A stretch of DNA of 64,000 bases from assembly GCA_041399085.1 (NCBI GenBank), contig JAWKTM010000007.1, positions 62,001 through 126,000 on the forward strand. Direction: 5' to 3'. Source of the stretch: JAWKTM01 sp041399085 (GTDB lineage Bacteria; Planctomycetota; Planctomycetia; Pirellulales; Pirellulaceae). Position numbers and translations under genes: made by a program. The notes under the pieces were generated by a model. It was not told the DNA's origin. It was given only the letters and a program-made list of their open reading frames with translations, and did not search any database. Positions 31,454-41,686 of the stretch are shown here, piece by piece (the first letter of the stretch is position 1; each line of letters begins with the position of its first letter).

Positions 31454-32374
31454 ATGTCCGAAACACTCGGCCGACGCGGCTTTCTTTCCGCTGGAATCGC
31501 TGCCGCTATCTCCGCACAATTAGCCGCGACGCACAACGAAGCTCGGGCGATCGAACCGATCGAGCGCAACGGCCAAGCGAAGTTCAAATACAGCTTGGCG
31601 GCCTACAGTTACCGCGGCCTGCTGCAAGGCAAGGCGGCCGAACTGACGATGCACGATTTCGTCAGCGACTGTGCGCGAATGGGGCTGGAAGGCACCGAGC
31701 TAACCTCGTACTACTTTCCGGCCGATGTCACGCCCGAGTACCTGCGCGACTTGAAGCGGCACTGTTTTCGGCTCGGACTGGACGTTTCCGGCACGGCGGT
31801 CGGCAACGACTTTGGACACGCCGATCCACAGAAGCTGCGCGAGCAAATCGAGCATGTGAAACACTGGGTCGACAACGCCGCGATCCTGGGCGCGCCGGTG
31901 ATTCGGATCTTCGCCGGCCATGTGCCGAAAGGCGGCTCGGCCGACGACACGCATCGCCAAATGGTGGCCGCGATCGACGAGTGTTGCGAATACGCGGGCC
32001 AGCACGGCGTGCATCTGGCGCTCGAGAATCACGGCGGTCCCACGGCGACGGCCGAAGGTTTGCTCCGCTTCGTCCACGATGTAAAAAGCCCTTGGTTCGG
32101 CGTCAATCTGGACGGCGGCAATTTCCATACGGAGGACGTGTATGGCGACCTCGCCAAGGTCGCTCCCTACGCGTTGAACGTGCAGGTGAAAGTGGTCATC
32201 TCCGGCCCCGACAAGCAAAAGCAGCCCACCGATTACGCCCGCCTAGCCAAAATCCTGCGAGACGCCAACTACCGCGGCTACATCGTGCTGGAATACGAAG
32301 AATCCGGCGACCCACGCCAAGAATGCCCCAAATTCCTAGACGAAATCCGCACCGCATTCGAAGCATCGGCGTAA
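31454..32374 (+). CDS. Sugar phosphate isomerase/epimerase-like TIM-barrel protein, Tat-exported
   Basis: 306 residues, intact. Twin-arginine signal LGRRGFLSAGIAAAISA. The xylose-isomerase-like barrel shows LAAYSYRGL, VIRIFAGHVPKG, VHLALENHGGPTATAEGL (metal-binding Glu and His), NLDGGNFHTEDVY, VQVKVVI and GYIVLEYEESGDP. Periplasmic location makes a phosphorylated substrate unlikely; free sugars or inositols are more plausible. Follows the LarA-like gene closely. Confidence 0.85.
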   Translation: MSETLGRRGFLSAGIAAAISAQLAATHNEARAIEPIERNGQAKFKYSLAAYSYRGLLQGKAAELTMHDFVSDCARMGLEGTELTSYYFPADVTPEYLRDLKRHCFRLGLDVSGTAVGNDFGHADPQKLREQIEHVKHWVDNAAILGAPVIRIFAGHVPKGGSADDTHRQMVAAIDECCEYAGQHGVHLALENHGGPTATAEGLLRFVHDVKSPWFGVNLDGGNFHTEDVYGDLAKVAPYALNVQVKVVISGPDKQKQPTDYARLAKILRDANYRGYIVLEYEESGDPRQECPKFLDEIRTAFEASA

Positions 32375-32628
32375 GGCCGAGATTAGCGAACGACTCCGTC
32401 CAATGATGGAAACAGGACTCGTAGGGCATGCTTCGCATGCCGCCCCTCGCGTTGGAATAAAACCCGCACGGGAGCACCAATTCACGGATTGGGTGGCACG
32501 CCCGGAATCTTCGACGGGCGTGACCCAGCCGCGATCGCCATCGCGCCAACCCCGCCGAAACGCCTGGCCCTTCGTTTCTCTCTCTGCGCTCTCCGCGGCT
32601 CCGCGTTTCCAAATCCTCGTTTTTTTTT

Positions 32629-32733
32629 GAAACGCGGAGACGCAGAGAGCGCAGAGGAAATGCTCGGATAAGAACTCTGCGTCCTCTGCGCCTCTGCGTT
32701 TCTATCTCTTACGAACCAGATCATCATCCCTCC
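32629..32733. repeat. CGCAGAG-word inverted-repeat element, copy A
   Basis: About 105 bp, about 90% identical to copy B at 33135-33240 and in the same orientation. Each copy is itself an imper­fect palindrome: AACGCGGAGACGCAGAG opens it and CTCTGCG-CCTCTGCGTT closes it. Its last bases overlap the stop codon of the GxxExxY gene. A further inverted half-copy precedes it at about 32570-32612. Confidence 0.85.
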
Positions 32734-33116
32734 TTGAAATTGTTGACGATCCGATGCAATCCATCGACCAATTTGACTTCGTGGAAATTAATCAGCAGAC
32801 CGACCCGCAGGTTCATCAAACGAAGGTGTGACAGAGTCTGCGCCTTATCGACGGGATGGATTGCCGACTTGGCTTTTAGTTCGACGACGACACTTCCGTT
32901 GACGAGTAAGTCAGCTCGGAAACCGCATTCCAAATGAACTTCGTCGTAAACGACTGGGATTGGTTGTTCTTCGACGACTTCAAATCCCCGTTTGCGTAGC
33001 TCATACGCCAGACACTCTCGATAAGCCGTTTCCAGTAGCCCCGGTCCGAGCCGCTGATGGACTTCGATCGCGGCGCCGATGATTGCCAGTGGTGCGCGTT
33101 CAGAACAGCAATTCAC
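32724..33116 (-). CDS. GxxExxY protein
   Basis: 130 residues, intact. Contains the name-giving motif GPGLLETAY and the PD-(D/E)xK-like core of the family: LECGFRADLLVNGSVVVELKAKS, then HLRLMNLRVGLLINF. Members are found inside rRNA intervening sequences and as isolated genes; the biochemical role is not settled, though a nuclease-like fold is suspected. It is bracketed by two near-identical direct repeats (copies A and B), making a compact cassette of about 0.6 kb. Confidence 0.9.
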   Translation of the reverse strand: MNCCSERAPLAIIGAAIEVHQRLGPGLLETAYRECLAYELRKRGFEVVEEQPIPVVYDEVHLECGFRADLLVNGSVVVELKAKSAIHPVDKAQTLSHLRLMNLRVGLLINFHEVKLVDGLHRIVNNFKEG

Positions 33117-33134
33117 CTCTGGTCGGAAGAATTT

Positions 33135-33240
33135 GAAACGCGGAGACGCAGAGAGCCGCAGAGGAAATGCTCGTATAAGAACTCTGCGTCCTCCGCGCCT
33201 CTGCGTTTCTATGTCTTCCAGACCCGATCATGATGCCTCC
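33135..33240. repeat. CGCAGAG-word inverted-repeat element, copy B
   Basis: Partner of copy A on the other side of the GxxExxY gene. Same orientation, with a few substitutions and one 1-bp insertion (GAGAGCCGCAGAGG versus GAGAGCGCAGAGG). Ends in the same GATCAT-CCTCC bases. Confidence 0.85.
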
Positions 33241-33410
33241 CAACCGGAATTCTCTCGGGGAAGCCAAATGTGTGAATCGTCGGCCCTTTGCGAGCCGCGT
33301 TGTGTGCGCGGGAGATATGTTTCTTGAGGGGGCTGAGTTGTAGCCGGCGATCCACGTGCGGCGGTTAAGCTGCTTCGCTTGAAACTCGCCGTGGTTTAAG
33401 GGTTGGCCTG

Positions 33411-34046
33411 CTATTCGGCGTTTGCGGCATTTGGCTTGGTGACGTTTTCCGGAACGTCCTTGTCGCCAGAATCTTTGTTCGTTTTCCGTTCAACCAACTT
33501 GAGCGACGCCGAGTTGATGCAGTAGCGAAGGCCGGATGGTTCGGGGCCGTCGTCGAATACGTGGCCTAAGTGGGCGTCGCAGCGGTTACAGACCACCTCG
33601 GTTCGGACCATGAAATAGCCGCGGTCTTCGCGCTCGCCGACATGATCTCCGACCGGCTTCCAGAAACTCGGCCAACCGGTTCCGGAATCGAATTTGGTTT
33701 CGGAATCGAACAGAGGCGCTCCACAACATACACACTGATAGACGCCATCCTTCTTTGAATCGGCGTACTCGTTCGTAAACGGTCGCTCGGTCCCTTTCTG
33801 ACGGGTCACATAGTATTGCTCGGGCGTCAGAAGCTCCTTCCACTCCGCGTCGGTCTTGGGCGTAAATTTGCTTTCCGACTTCGTGTTTCCCATCGGCTCG
33901 CCTCCCGCGTCGTCACGACTGGTCGACTCGACATCGGCCGAATTGCTGGAACGGCTCGTGGTCGCGGCCGAGTCGGTTCCGCTGTTTCGTCCACAACCAA
34001 GCGCAGTCGCGAAAACAACCGCCGACAGAATCAACCAATGCCGCAT
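33411..34046 (-). CDS. msrB: Peptide-methionine (R)-S-oxide reductase, lipoprotein
   Basis: Repairs oxidised methionine in proteins. The ATG at 34046 gives a lipoprotein signal (LSAVVFATALGC lipobox), so the enzyme is probably periplasmic and membrane-tethered. After a Ser/Thr/Asp-rich linker the MsrB domain shows CVCCGAPLFDSETKFDSGTGWPSFW, two zinc pairs (CVCC, CNRC), HLGHVFDDGPEPSGL and the catalytic Cys in RYCINSASL. A short tail follows. Intact. Confidence 0.93.
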   Translation of the reverse strand: MRHWLILSAVVFATALGCGRNSGTDSAATTSRSSNSADVESTSRDDAGGEPMGNTKSESKFTPKTDAEWKELLTPEQYYVTRQKGTERPFTNEYADSKKDGVYQCVCCGAPLFDSETKFDSGTGWPSFWKPVGDHVGEREDRGYFMVRTEVVCNRCDAHLGHVFDDGPEPSGLRYCINSASLKLVERKTNKDSGDKDVPENVTKPNAANAE

Positions 34047-34170
34047 TACTAATCTCCTCGACTCGGGAAAACTCGCTGCGCGATGTGTGCCAAAGCTGCG
34101 GGAACCGGGAAAGCTTATCGAAATCCGCCCCGCTCGTCCCGCTCGAAACGGATCGAGCGGCAAGCGTGAC

Positions 34171-34605
34171 TCAGTATGTCTTCACGCGTTGCAGAAACCA
34201 CCAGCGATGTCCTTCAAGATCGCGGGCTTCGTAGGTCCGATCGATCCAATAGCCGGGCCCGTAGTCTTGCGTCGCCGGCTCCATCAGAATCTCCGCTCCG
34301 GCAGCCCGCGCGGATTCGCAATGCGCGTCGGCATCATCGACAACCACGCATAACGACTGTGTGTTCGCTCCGTCGAGCGAACGCGGCGACTGAACATGCG
34401 GTCGCTCGCTCTTGCCCGTCTGTCCCACCATAATCATGCCTTCGCCGAACGACAGTTGGCTATGCACGACTCGCCCTTGGTCGTCCTTCACCACCAATTC
34501 GGCGTGAAACCCAAACGTCTTACACAACCACTCGATCGCCTCGGCCGCGTCATCGTAGAAGACAGCCGAAGCGATTCGTGGCCAACCGGCAGGTGGCGGA
34601 TTCAT
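34171..34605 (-). CDS. VOC (glyoxalase/bleomycin-resistance fold) family protein
   Basis: 144 residues, intact. Resembles the PhnB/YdfO-like branch: AVFYDDAAEAIEWLCKTFGF, GEGMIMVGQ, VVVDDADAHCESARAAGAEILMEPATQDYG and YEARDLEGHRWWF. Fold known; substrate unknown. It lies 125 bp upstream of msrB on the same strand, so the two may be cotranscribed. Confidence 0.85.
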   Translation of the reverse strand: MNPPPAGWPRIASAVFYDDAAEAIEWLCKTFGFHAELVVKDDQGRVVHSQLSFGEGMIMVGQTGKSERPHVQSPRSLDGANTQSLCVVVDDADAHCESARAAGAEILMEPATQDYGPGYWIDRTYEARDLEGHRWWFLQRVKTY

Positions 34606-34729
34606 TGCGTGTGACCTCGAACTAGGTGCATTTTCGATCGTGGAAAATTTCGCGACGCCGACGCCAACGTCGTACCGAAATGTTAGCGATCGGTCTCACG
34701 CCTTGCAGGCGAGAAGCGTTCCGCGGTGA

Positions 34730-35167
34730 TTAGTTGCCAGTTGCCCGATTCTTGGCGTGATCCGATCTTTCGTGTTTCGCGGCGGCGATGGCCAGGAGCA
34801 GCCAGCCGATAATGAGGGCCGTGCCACCGATGGGGACAATGGCGCCCAGCAGTTTGACGCCGGTCAGGACCAACGCGTACAACAGGCCCGAGAAGATGGC
34901 GACGCCAAACAGAAAGCAGCAACCGGCGGCGGGCAAGAGACGGGTTCGCGAGTTTCGCATGAGCAGTCCAGCGACGATGATTGCCAACGCGTGATACATC
35001 TGGTATCGCACGGCGGTCTCCCACACGTCCAGCAACCGCTGCTGCTCTTCGACCGTCGGGGCGAGGTCTGGCAGGGCGGAACGGAGGGCGTGAGCTCCAA
35101 ACGCGCCGAGTGCGACGCCCGTCCCTCCCAAGACCGCTCCCGTGATCAGCCAAACTCGTCCGGTCAT
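34730..35167 (-). CDS. DUF423 membrane protein
   Basis: Four predicted spans: WLITGAVLGGTGVALGAFGAHAL, the YHALAIIVAGLLM segment, CCFLFGVAIFSGLLYALVLTG and VPIGGTALIIGWLLLAIAAA. The first span with GAFGAH and the later PIGG are family hallmarks. Start placed at MTGRVW (35167); an upstream start at 35212 would add 15 polar residues. Function unknown. 35213-35623 upstream holds nothing I can identify. Confidence 0.85.
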   Translation of the reverse strand: MTGRVWLITGAVLGGTGVALGAFGAHALRSALPDLAPTVEEQQRLLDVWETAVRYQMYHALAIIVAGLLMRNSRTRLLPAAGCCFLFGVAIFSGLLYALVLTGVKLLGAIVPIGGTALIIGWLLLAIAAAKHERSDHAKNRATGN

Positions 35168-35623
35168 TCGTTTCTCCCGGTCATTGTCTTCTAGGTTGCT
35201 TGCCGCGGACAAAGTCCTTCCGTCGCTGGCCGATTGCCCCGCTGCGTGTGTGGGAATTCTTGCGGCGGAACCGCCTCACGTCGAGCGGCAACGGCGGAAA
35301 ATCCAGCGGAAGATTCAGCGGCAAGCTTGATGAACAGTTGACATTGCTAGCTTTGCCGAAGCTGCCTTGATTGCCAAGTCCCTGAGCGTCAGCACGTCGG
35401 AAACGGTGGCGAGAGCCGGGACAGGATCTCGCGGATCGGGCAAATCTTACGGATTGGTCGGATTCGTCGAATTTTGACGACAACTTTGCCGATTAAGTGG
35501 ATTGTCCTCGGAATGCAGATCGTATGGATTCTGCGCGTTGTTCCGGCCGATACAGATTGACGACTTACGGCACAGCGCCGAAAGGCTGACTTGCTAAACC
35601 TCAAGTGCCGCGGAGATTAACCG

Positions 35624-37291
35624 ATGAAACTCGCGAAGGCGTGGATGCTCTCCTTGCTCGCTGTCGTGGCGATGGCCTACGGCGCTCCACGAACAATGGC
35701 ACAATCCGACCCAGCCGCCATGGCGAATCCGACGGTGGGCGCCGGAGCCTCGTATGATCCATTCCAAGCTGCCGCCGCGACGCCATCGCAAGGCATCGTG
35801 AAGCAGGCGGCCGCTCCTCAAACGCCGGTCGCCTACTCGCGGTCGACGCTCGGCGGCGGCAATCCCTCGGACGCCTCGGCGAATCCTTACGCTCAGTCCG
35901 GTCCAGCCGCGATGCCAGGCATGATGGGCTCGCCAGGTATGATGGCCGGCGCCGGCATGATGGGTCCGCCCGGAATGATGGGCTCACCGGGAATGATGGG
36001 CTCGCCGATGGGAATGCCCCCGCAAATGATGGGCGGCAGTCCCTATGGTGTGATGCCCGCCTCCTACCAAGATCCAATGGACACGAGCGCCTATTACAAC
36101 GGCCCGATGATGGGGCCGGACATGGGAACGGCGATGGCGATGGACGGCGGCATGGGAATGTCGGGACCGCCCTGCATGAGTTGCGGCGGTCAAGGCTGTC
36201 GGCGTTGCGGGATGCTGGGTGGCATCGGCAACCGTCATCGCGGCGACTGTTACAACGACGGTTTGCTGGCTCGTCTACTTGGTTGGTTGGTGCCGTACAG
36301 CGAAGGCGGCTGCTGTGCTCAGCGGTATTTCGACGTGCATGCCGAGGCGCTTCAGCTCCGCCGCGAAGAGGTTTCCCGATTCGTGCCATTCACGGCTCAA
36401 GGCTTGGCCAATCCGCCGAACATCGTGCTCTCGACCAACGACCTGGATTTTGATGACGAGATCGCCCTTCGTTTTACCGGTGCTTTGCAGATCGGACCGG
36501 GCACGACATTCGAGCTCGGCTACTTGGGCTTGGCCGAATACCAAGCCAGTGCACAAGTCACCGATCCGAACGGCTTTCTGTTCTCGGTCATCAGCGACTT
36601 TGGCACGAACCCGTTCAATGGCTTCGACGACACGGACCGTTCGCTCCTGCAAAGCCTGGATTACAGCTCGGAATTCGATAGCGTGGAAATGAACGTGCGG
36701 CATCGCTGGGTCGGCCCCAATTGTCGCGTACAAGGTTCGTGGTTGATGGGCGTGCGATACTTCTGGTTCCGCGAGAACTTGTTGTACTCGACTCGCGGCG
36801 ACGACGATAACCTGCCTCCCATTGATCGCTTCGCCGATTTCACCGTCGGCACGCAAAACAGCTTGACCGGCTTCCAATTGGGCGGCGATGTATGGTCCTG
36901 CATCGTTCCGGGCCTGAGCGTCGGGGCTGAAATGAAGGCCGGCATCTACGGCAACTATGTGAAGCAGAATACGACGATCACCGCCAACTCGATCCCGAAT
37001 GCGGTTCAAGAAACCGTGCAAAGCGGCGACGCGGCCTTGATTGCCGAAGCGGGCCTGATGGGCATCTATCGAATGTCCTACTCCTGGACGTTCCGGTTCG
37101 GTTATCAGTTCCTGTATGTCGATGGAGTAGCTCTGGCTCCCGAGAACTTCAACACGACTCCGCCGGCCGAGTTCTTCCCGATCCCGCCGGATCCATTGTT
37201 GAACCCCGAGCTGATTCGCACGCCGACGCTCAATCACAATGGCAACGTCTTCTATCACGGTGCCACGGCAGGCTTCGAATATATGTGGTAG
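35624..37291 (+). CDS. BBP7-family outer membrane beta-barrel protein with Met-Gly repeats
   Basis: 555 residues, intact. Signal peptide MKLAKAWMLSLLAVVAMAYG ending before AQSD. Residues about 90-175 are a Met/Gly/Pro-rich repeat (PGMMGSPGMM and variants), then a Cys-rich patch with CMSCGGQGCRRCG. The rest is a barrel-like domain with alternating hydrophobic strands, ending in Phe/Tyr-rich HGATAGFEYMW as expected of a barrel terminal strand. BBP7 proteins are multiplied in planctomycetes; role unknown, likely in the outer envelope. Confidence 0.85.
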   Translation: MKLAKAWMLSLLAVVAMAYGAPRTMAQSDPAAMANPTVGAGASYDPFQAAAATPSQGIVKQAAAPQTPVAYSRSTLGGGNPSDASANPYAQSGPAAMPGMMGSPGMMAGAGMMGPPGMMGSPGMMGSPMGMPPQMMGGSPYGVMPASYQDPMDTSAYYNGPMMGPDMGTAMAMDGGMGMSGPPCMSCGGQGCRRCGMLGGIGNRHRGDCYNDGLLARLLGWLVPYSEGGCCAQRYFDVHAEALQLRREEVSRFVPFTAQGLANPPNIVLSTNDLDFDDEIALRFTGALQIGPGTTFELGYLGLAEYQASAQVTDPNGFLFSVISDFGTNPFNGFDDTDRSLLQSLDYSSEFDSVEMNVRHRWVGPNCRVQGSWLMGVRYFWFRENLLYSTRGDDDNLPPIDRFADFTVGTQNSLTGFQLGGDVWSCIVPGLSVGAEMKAGIYGNYVKQNTTITANSIPNAVQETVQSGDAALIAEAGLMGIYRMSYSWTFRFGYQFLYVDGVALAPENFNTTPPAEFFPIPPDPLLNPELIRTPTLNHNGNVFYHGATAGFEYMW

Positions 37292-37323
37292 ACGACTCGG
37301 CTCAGGTCAACGATCACGCACGA

Positions 37324-37353
37324 AACCCGGCTCTTTCGAGCCGGGTTTTTTCG
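37324..37353 (+). terminator. Rho-independent terminator
   Basis: A 10-bp stem AACCCGGCTC/GAGCCGGGTT with a TTTC-centred loop and a run of six T follows the BBP7 gene. The remaining gap to 37685 shows no feature. Confidence 0.9.
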
Positions 37354-37685
37354 TTTGCCGACGGGCGTTCGTGGACCGCTGTTACCCACATGCACTGCAA
37401 AGGTGTGAGATAAAGGCCACTCGATAGTGACACGGAACGTCGATCCCGTCCTGTGCGAACGGGAACAATTCGGATTCGGAAAGCGCGCGACTTTGCTCAG
37501 TTGGATCGAGTCGTCCATGTCAACTCCTCGCCGTGTTCAGCAATCTCCGATGTATTCGATCCCACCGTGTCGCGGTCCGAGGTTTGCAACCCATTGTTGA
37601 TGCCGAATCGAGCCGCCGCGAATCTCACGGCACGGGACGCGACGCGCAAGCGGCTCGACGGCACCGAAATCGGGAGGGCACTCCG

Positions 37686-38102
37686 ATGACCGTCAAACAG
37701 ATTTTAGTGCCGACGGACTTCTCTCCATCGGCCGAAGCGGCATTGAGGTATGCCACGCTCTTGGCACACGAGACCGACGCGACGTTGGCCGTGCTTCATG
37801 TACATGCGACGCCCGCGCTAAAAGGGGCGGAAGATGACCTTCACGATTCCGAAGCGGCAAAGGCCCGCGAGCGGTTGCGAGCTGTCGAGCCGTTGGGGCA
37901 TGCCGTGGCCATCGAACATCATTTCGTGGTCGGTCAACCGTCCGAGGTGATCCATCGATTGGCCGAGCGGCTTGAGGTGGACGCGGTCGTGATGGGAGCA
38001 CACGGCGAGACGGATTCGCCGCACGTGTTGTTAGGCGCAGTCGCCTCGGCGGTACTTGCCAAGGCCACAACGCCAGTGCTTACCGTGAAGTTGCCAAAGT
38101 AG
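37686..38102 (+). CDS. Universal stress protein (UspA family)
   Basis: 138 residues, intact, ATG behind GGGAGG. One Usp domain: ILVPTDFSPSAEAALRYA, LAVLHVHATP and the ATP-binding loop MGAHGETDSPHVLLGAVASAVL with TPVLTVK. The G-x2-G-x9-G pattern is partly kept, so nucleotide binding is possible. Cytosolic stress role by family. Confidence 0.9.
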   Translation: MTVKQILVPTDFSPSAEAALRYATLLAHETDATLAVLHVHATPALKGAEDDLHDSEAAKARERLRAVEPLGHAVAIEHHFVVGQPSEVIHRLAERLEVDAVVMGAHGETDSPHVLLGAVASAVLAKATTPVLTVKLPK

Positions 38103-38116
38103 ACGTCGCCAAACAA

Positions 38117-39052
38117 CTACGCATCGGCAATGACGGCGATTTCCACACGCGTGGTCAACGACTCGTTGGGCTGCCGTCTTTAGGCCCGAAGAGACGCCTC
38201 GCGATTCCAAATACAAAATGGATCAGGTAACAAGTATAAGGCTCGACACAGATCGCTTCGCGGTGGGCGGGTGTAGACGACGCAGGCGGTGTTGAGTTCA
38301 TCGAATCAGGTTTCAGTGTGCGTTTGGCCGCGGGATCCACGATCGACGATTCATATTTGGTGTCGCTCTTTCCAAACCGCTGAAGACATCGTCGAACGTG
38401 GCGTCATGAACAGAATGCTGGCAGCGAAGCGGCTAAGAATCCGACGGCACACACTGGCCCGTGGGAACCATGTTTTGCAAAGGCCAATGATCGCGGACGG
38501 GGACTTGGACCCGACATTCGCCCGCGTCGTTTCCACCCAGTGGCAAGCGGAAATAAGGATGCGCGCCGAAACCGAACGGCGGGGGATCAGCCCGGGTTTT
38601 CGAATGTGAGTGCTAGTGTGAGTCGATCGTCGCTCAGCTCATAGGTGGCCGTGATCCGAAAGTCGCTGGGCCAGCGTTCTAATGACGGGTCGTCGACGGA
38701 AGCTTGGAACTGGCCCACGACGGCGTCTCGCTTTGCTCCGCAGTCACTAGCCGGTGACGTGATCAGTGAAACCAGATGCCATTGCCGCGACCATCGGCGG
38801 CTTCAACGGATACGTCTTATCTTGCCAAGTGAAAGACGTCCCGGGCCAACGACCAGGGAACGGGAACAACAATGGAATCCCGCTGCCCGACGGACGTTGC
38901 TCGGGATCGACGCCGAATCCCAGCGCTGACCCCAAAATGCGTCGGTCGTTTGTCCGGCGACGACGGCTTTGAATTCGTAGCAGTTGAATCCTAAATGAGC
39001 CGCGATGCGAGCCGACGCGCCCGGCGGCGGTGCGAAGTGTGATGGGGTTCAT
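38117..39052 (-). pseudogene. Aldose 1-epimerase (galactose mutarotase-like), heavily frameshifted
   Basis: Reading the minus strand from 39052: VTLRTP-like start, HLGFNCYEFKAVVAGQ, GSGIPLLFPFPGRWPG, FTWQDKTYPL, EFQASVDDP, WPSDFRITATYELS, PFGFGAHPYFRLPLGG, CRVQVP, TFDDVFSGLER, VDPAAKRTL, PAHREAICVEPYT and LESRGVSSGL, ending ESLTTRVEIAVIADA before a TAG at 38117. All are aldose 1-epimerase motifs in order, including the substrate His of THPYF-type (AHPYF) and the Glu of CVEPYT. At least six frame changes. Either a decayed gene or dense assembly error. Confidence 0.75.
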
Positions 39053-39189
39053 GGTTGTGAGGTTTTCTGGAGTGATAAGTTGGGACCGCTGATGGTCGCT
39101 GAGGAATGGTGTTTGTGAAGCGTGGTTGTGAGAGTGCGGGTAACTTCGACCGCCGGTTTCTCTGGTTGTGGGTACAGCACGCGAGATGG

Positions 39190-40110
39190 GAGGGCATGGC
39201 TCGAGCGTTCCCGGTCATCAATACGACGACCACGACCATCAGCGAGACGGCTCGATGAATTGAGTTGCGATCGGTGTCTCCCATTGCCACGCCAGCCAGC
39301 CGGTGCATTAGATGGAATGCCAACAACAGCGAAGCGGCGGAGCAGCACGGTCCCCACAAGATCGCCGCCCATTAATCGCCTTAATGCCGGCGAGGGCAGT
39401 TGCGTCATGAACCAGAATCCGACGATCACTTGTAACAGCGTCGGCGCGAGCGCCCAGCGCGGCTCCCACACGGCATCGCGGTTGTCTGCCGAAGGCGACG
39501 GCCGTTCGCTCGTCGAATTGCCGGCCGTGTTATCGGGCCCTGTTTCCTGCGGCTGCGATTGGTTGGCTCGCCGCAGCGAAATCGCCATCGCCGCACCGGC
39601 CACGGCAAACGCGGCCAGAACGAGAAGTGCAACGCTCGCGTGTAAACCGCTGGGTCGCTCATCAGACCGCGAAACGCCGCAGCGTCGATCACTTCCGGCG
39701 CGTCTCGGCCCAAGGAATCCAGATCGGAAAGCACGATGAACAGAAACGTAAAGTGATACAGCAAATTCGTGCTGGCCAGGAACGCCAGGAACATGCGAAC
39801 CAACCGCAGCGCCGCGCCGGTCGCTGGCTTCCAACGCCACAACAACCAATGAGCCACCATCAGGACCAGCAGGAAAACAGCAGTTCCCAACCGCCGAAAT
39901 AGACTTTCGAGTTCAGGCGGCTGGTGCTGGGCGTACTCAGGCGACCAATGCAACCAACCCAGCACCAAGCCGAGCACCATGCCCAGCAGATACAGCCCCA
40001 ACGACCAGGCAGCCAGGCTTCTTCCCGAATGTCCGGCCAGCGCGTCGCGCCGCTCGCGCTTGAAAATCCAGCCACACGCAGATCATTGGCCCGGCGGAAG
40101 CGACGTTCAT
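39190..40110 (-). CDS. Multi-span membrane protein of unknown function (frameshifted)
   Basis: Starts MNVASAGPMICVWLDFQARAARRAG, then shifts near 40010 into LGLYLLGMVLGLVLGWLHW. Further spans: FLLVLMVAHWLLWRW, MFLAFLASTNLLYHFTFLFIVLSD, LHASVALLVLAAFAVAGAAMA, LLQVIVGFWFMTQL and a last hydrophobic VSLMVVVVVLMTG. About six membrane helices and a polar loop rich in Ser/Pro/Asn. I do not recognise the family. The 3' end is approximate because of frame changes near 39650 and 39330. Confidence 0.55.
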
Positions 40111-40376
40111 GCACAGCAGTGAACGGACAGCGTCGCGACAATCAATAACACAGCAAAGTTGCACCGTCGAGTTCGAGTAAGCCTTCGCTCCATCGCCCAA
40201 ATGTTATATCCATTCGACCGCCGACAAGGCGAACAGTCTACCCGCCGCGCGGCCGGATTGGCTATTAGGTGGCCGAACGACTGGTTATACTCGACCGTTT
40301 ACGCCGCCGCGGCGAACGCGCCGCGGTCGTCTTTCCACCAGAAGGTACATTCCTGCCTTGGATTCGGAGTTCGTCG

Positions 40377-41610
40377 ATGAAAAGCTCGTTGCTGTCGCTC
40401 GTCGCGTTGTTGCTGTTGCCGATCTGCTCAGGCCGAAAACTGGCCTAACTGGCGCCCCGGATTGAACGGAGTCGCTCCTGGCGAAGGATATGCGACCGAG
40501 TGGAGCACGACCAAAGACGTCGATTGGCACATCGCATTGCCCGGACGCGGCTTGCCCTCGACGCCGATTGTGTGAGGCGATCGCATCTTTCTGACTTGCG
40601 GCATTGATGCCAGAACGCCGTCCTTTGTTACGACCGCTCGGGCAGCAGCTTTGGGAGCGACGGTTGGGCGACGAACGCGGCAAGCACCGAAGGCCAGCGG
40701 CAGCAATCCGTCGGCAGTGACCGACGGCCAGCAAGTGTTCGTCTACTTCAAGAGCGGCGATTTGGCCGCGTTGAGTTTCGATGGCCAGTCGCTTGGCAAA
40801 CGAATCTGCAAGATCGTTTCGGCGAAGACACGTTGTGGTGGGACCTCGGCACCTCGCCGGTGCTGACCAAAGACGCGGTGGTCGTGGCGGTGATGCAGAC
40901 CGGGCAAATCACTTGGTCGCATTTGACAAGAGCAATGGCGAACTGTTGTGGAAGAAGATCGCAACTTGGACGCGCCCGAAGAGGCAGCTCAAAGCTATTC
41001 GACGCCCGTTGTCTTGACCGGGGAAACTGGATCAAAAAGCTAATCGTGCTCGGCGCTGACCACGTGACGGCTCATGATGCGGCCACGGGCAAAGACTGTG
41101 GCGCGTGGGCGGGTTGAATCCGACCGGCCATAAGTTTTTCCGATCGATTGCCTCGCCGGTCGTGTCCGACGGCATCGTGGTCGCGCCGTATGCTCGCGCT
41201 GCTTCGCTGACGGCCATCAAGCTGGGCGAAAAGAGCGACATCACCAGTCGCAATCATTTGGGAACGCGAAAACATTTCGGCCGACGTGCCGACGCCGGCC
41301 GCCGTGAACTGGACGCGTGTATGTCTGCACCGATAAGGCGGTCGCTTGCCTGAATATCGAATCCGGCGAAACGATTTGGACCGGCGAGTTGGAGAAGAAC
41401 CGCAACGCGTACAGTTCGTCGCCGATCTTGGCCGACGGCAAAATCTACATCACCCGCGAGGACGGCGTGACGTTCGTGCTGGCACAGGGGGATGAATTCA
41501 AGGTGCTGGCTCGCAACGAACTCGAAGGCATGATCGTGGCTACGCCCGTTTTCGTGGACGGCAAGATCTTGATCCGCACGTTCGAGAACCTCTTCTGCAT
41601 CGGCAACTAG
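40377..41610 (+). CDS. PQQ-like beta-propeller protein (BamB-like), many frameshifts
   Basis: Secreted propeller. Signal peptide MKSSLLSLVALLLLPICS. Parts in order: NWPNWRPGLNGVAPGE, TTKDVDWHIALPGRG, STPIVWGDRIFLT-like, FVYFKSGDLAALSFDG, TLWWDLGTSPVLTKDAVVVAVMQTG, KLIVLGADHVTAHDAATGK, SIASPVVSDGIVVAPYA, VYVCTDKAVACLNIESG and SSSPILADGKIYITREDGV. Each W/G-rich blade is conserved, but the frame shifts about eight times. Planctomycete relatives are periplasmic; function unknown. Confidence 0.75.
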
Positions 41611-41686
41611 GTTTGCCAACAATCTCTGCTGGGATCTGTGAGACTTGCCCTATCACAGTTCAACCAATGGCCGGAATGCATTTTGA

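Noticed and set aside
30787..32406. Plus-strand 539-codon frame
   Set aside because: Runs out of frame through both the LarA-like and isomerase-like genes, Arg-rich and without motifs.
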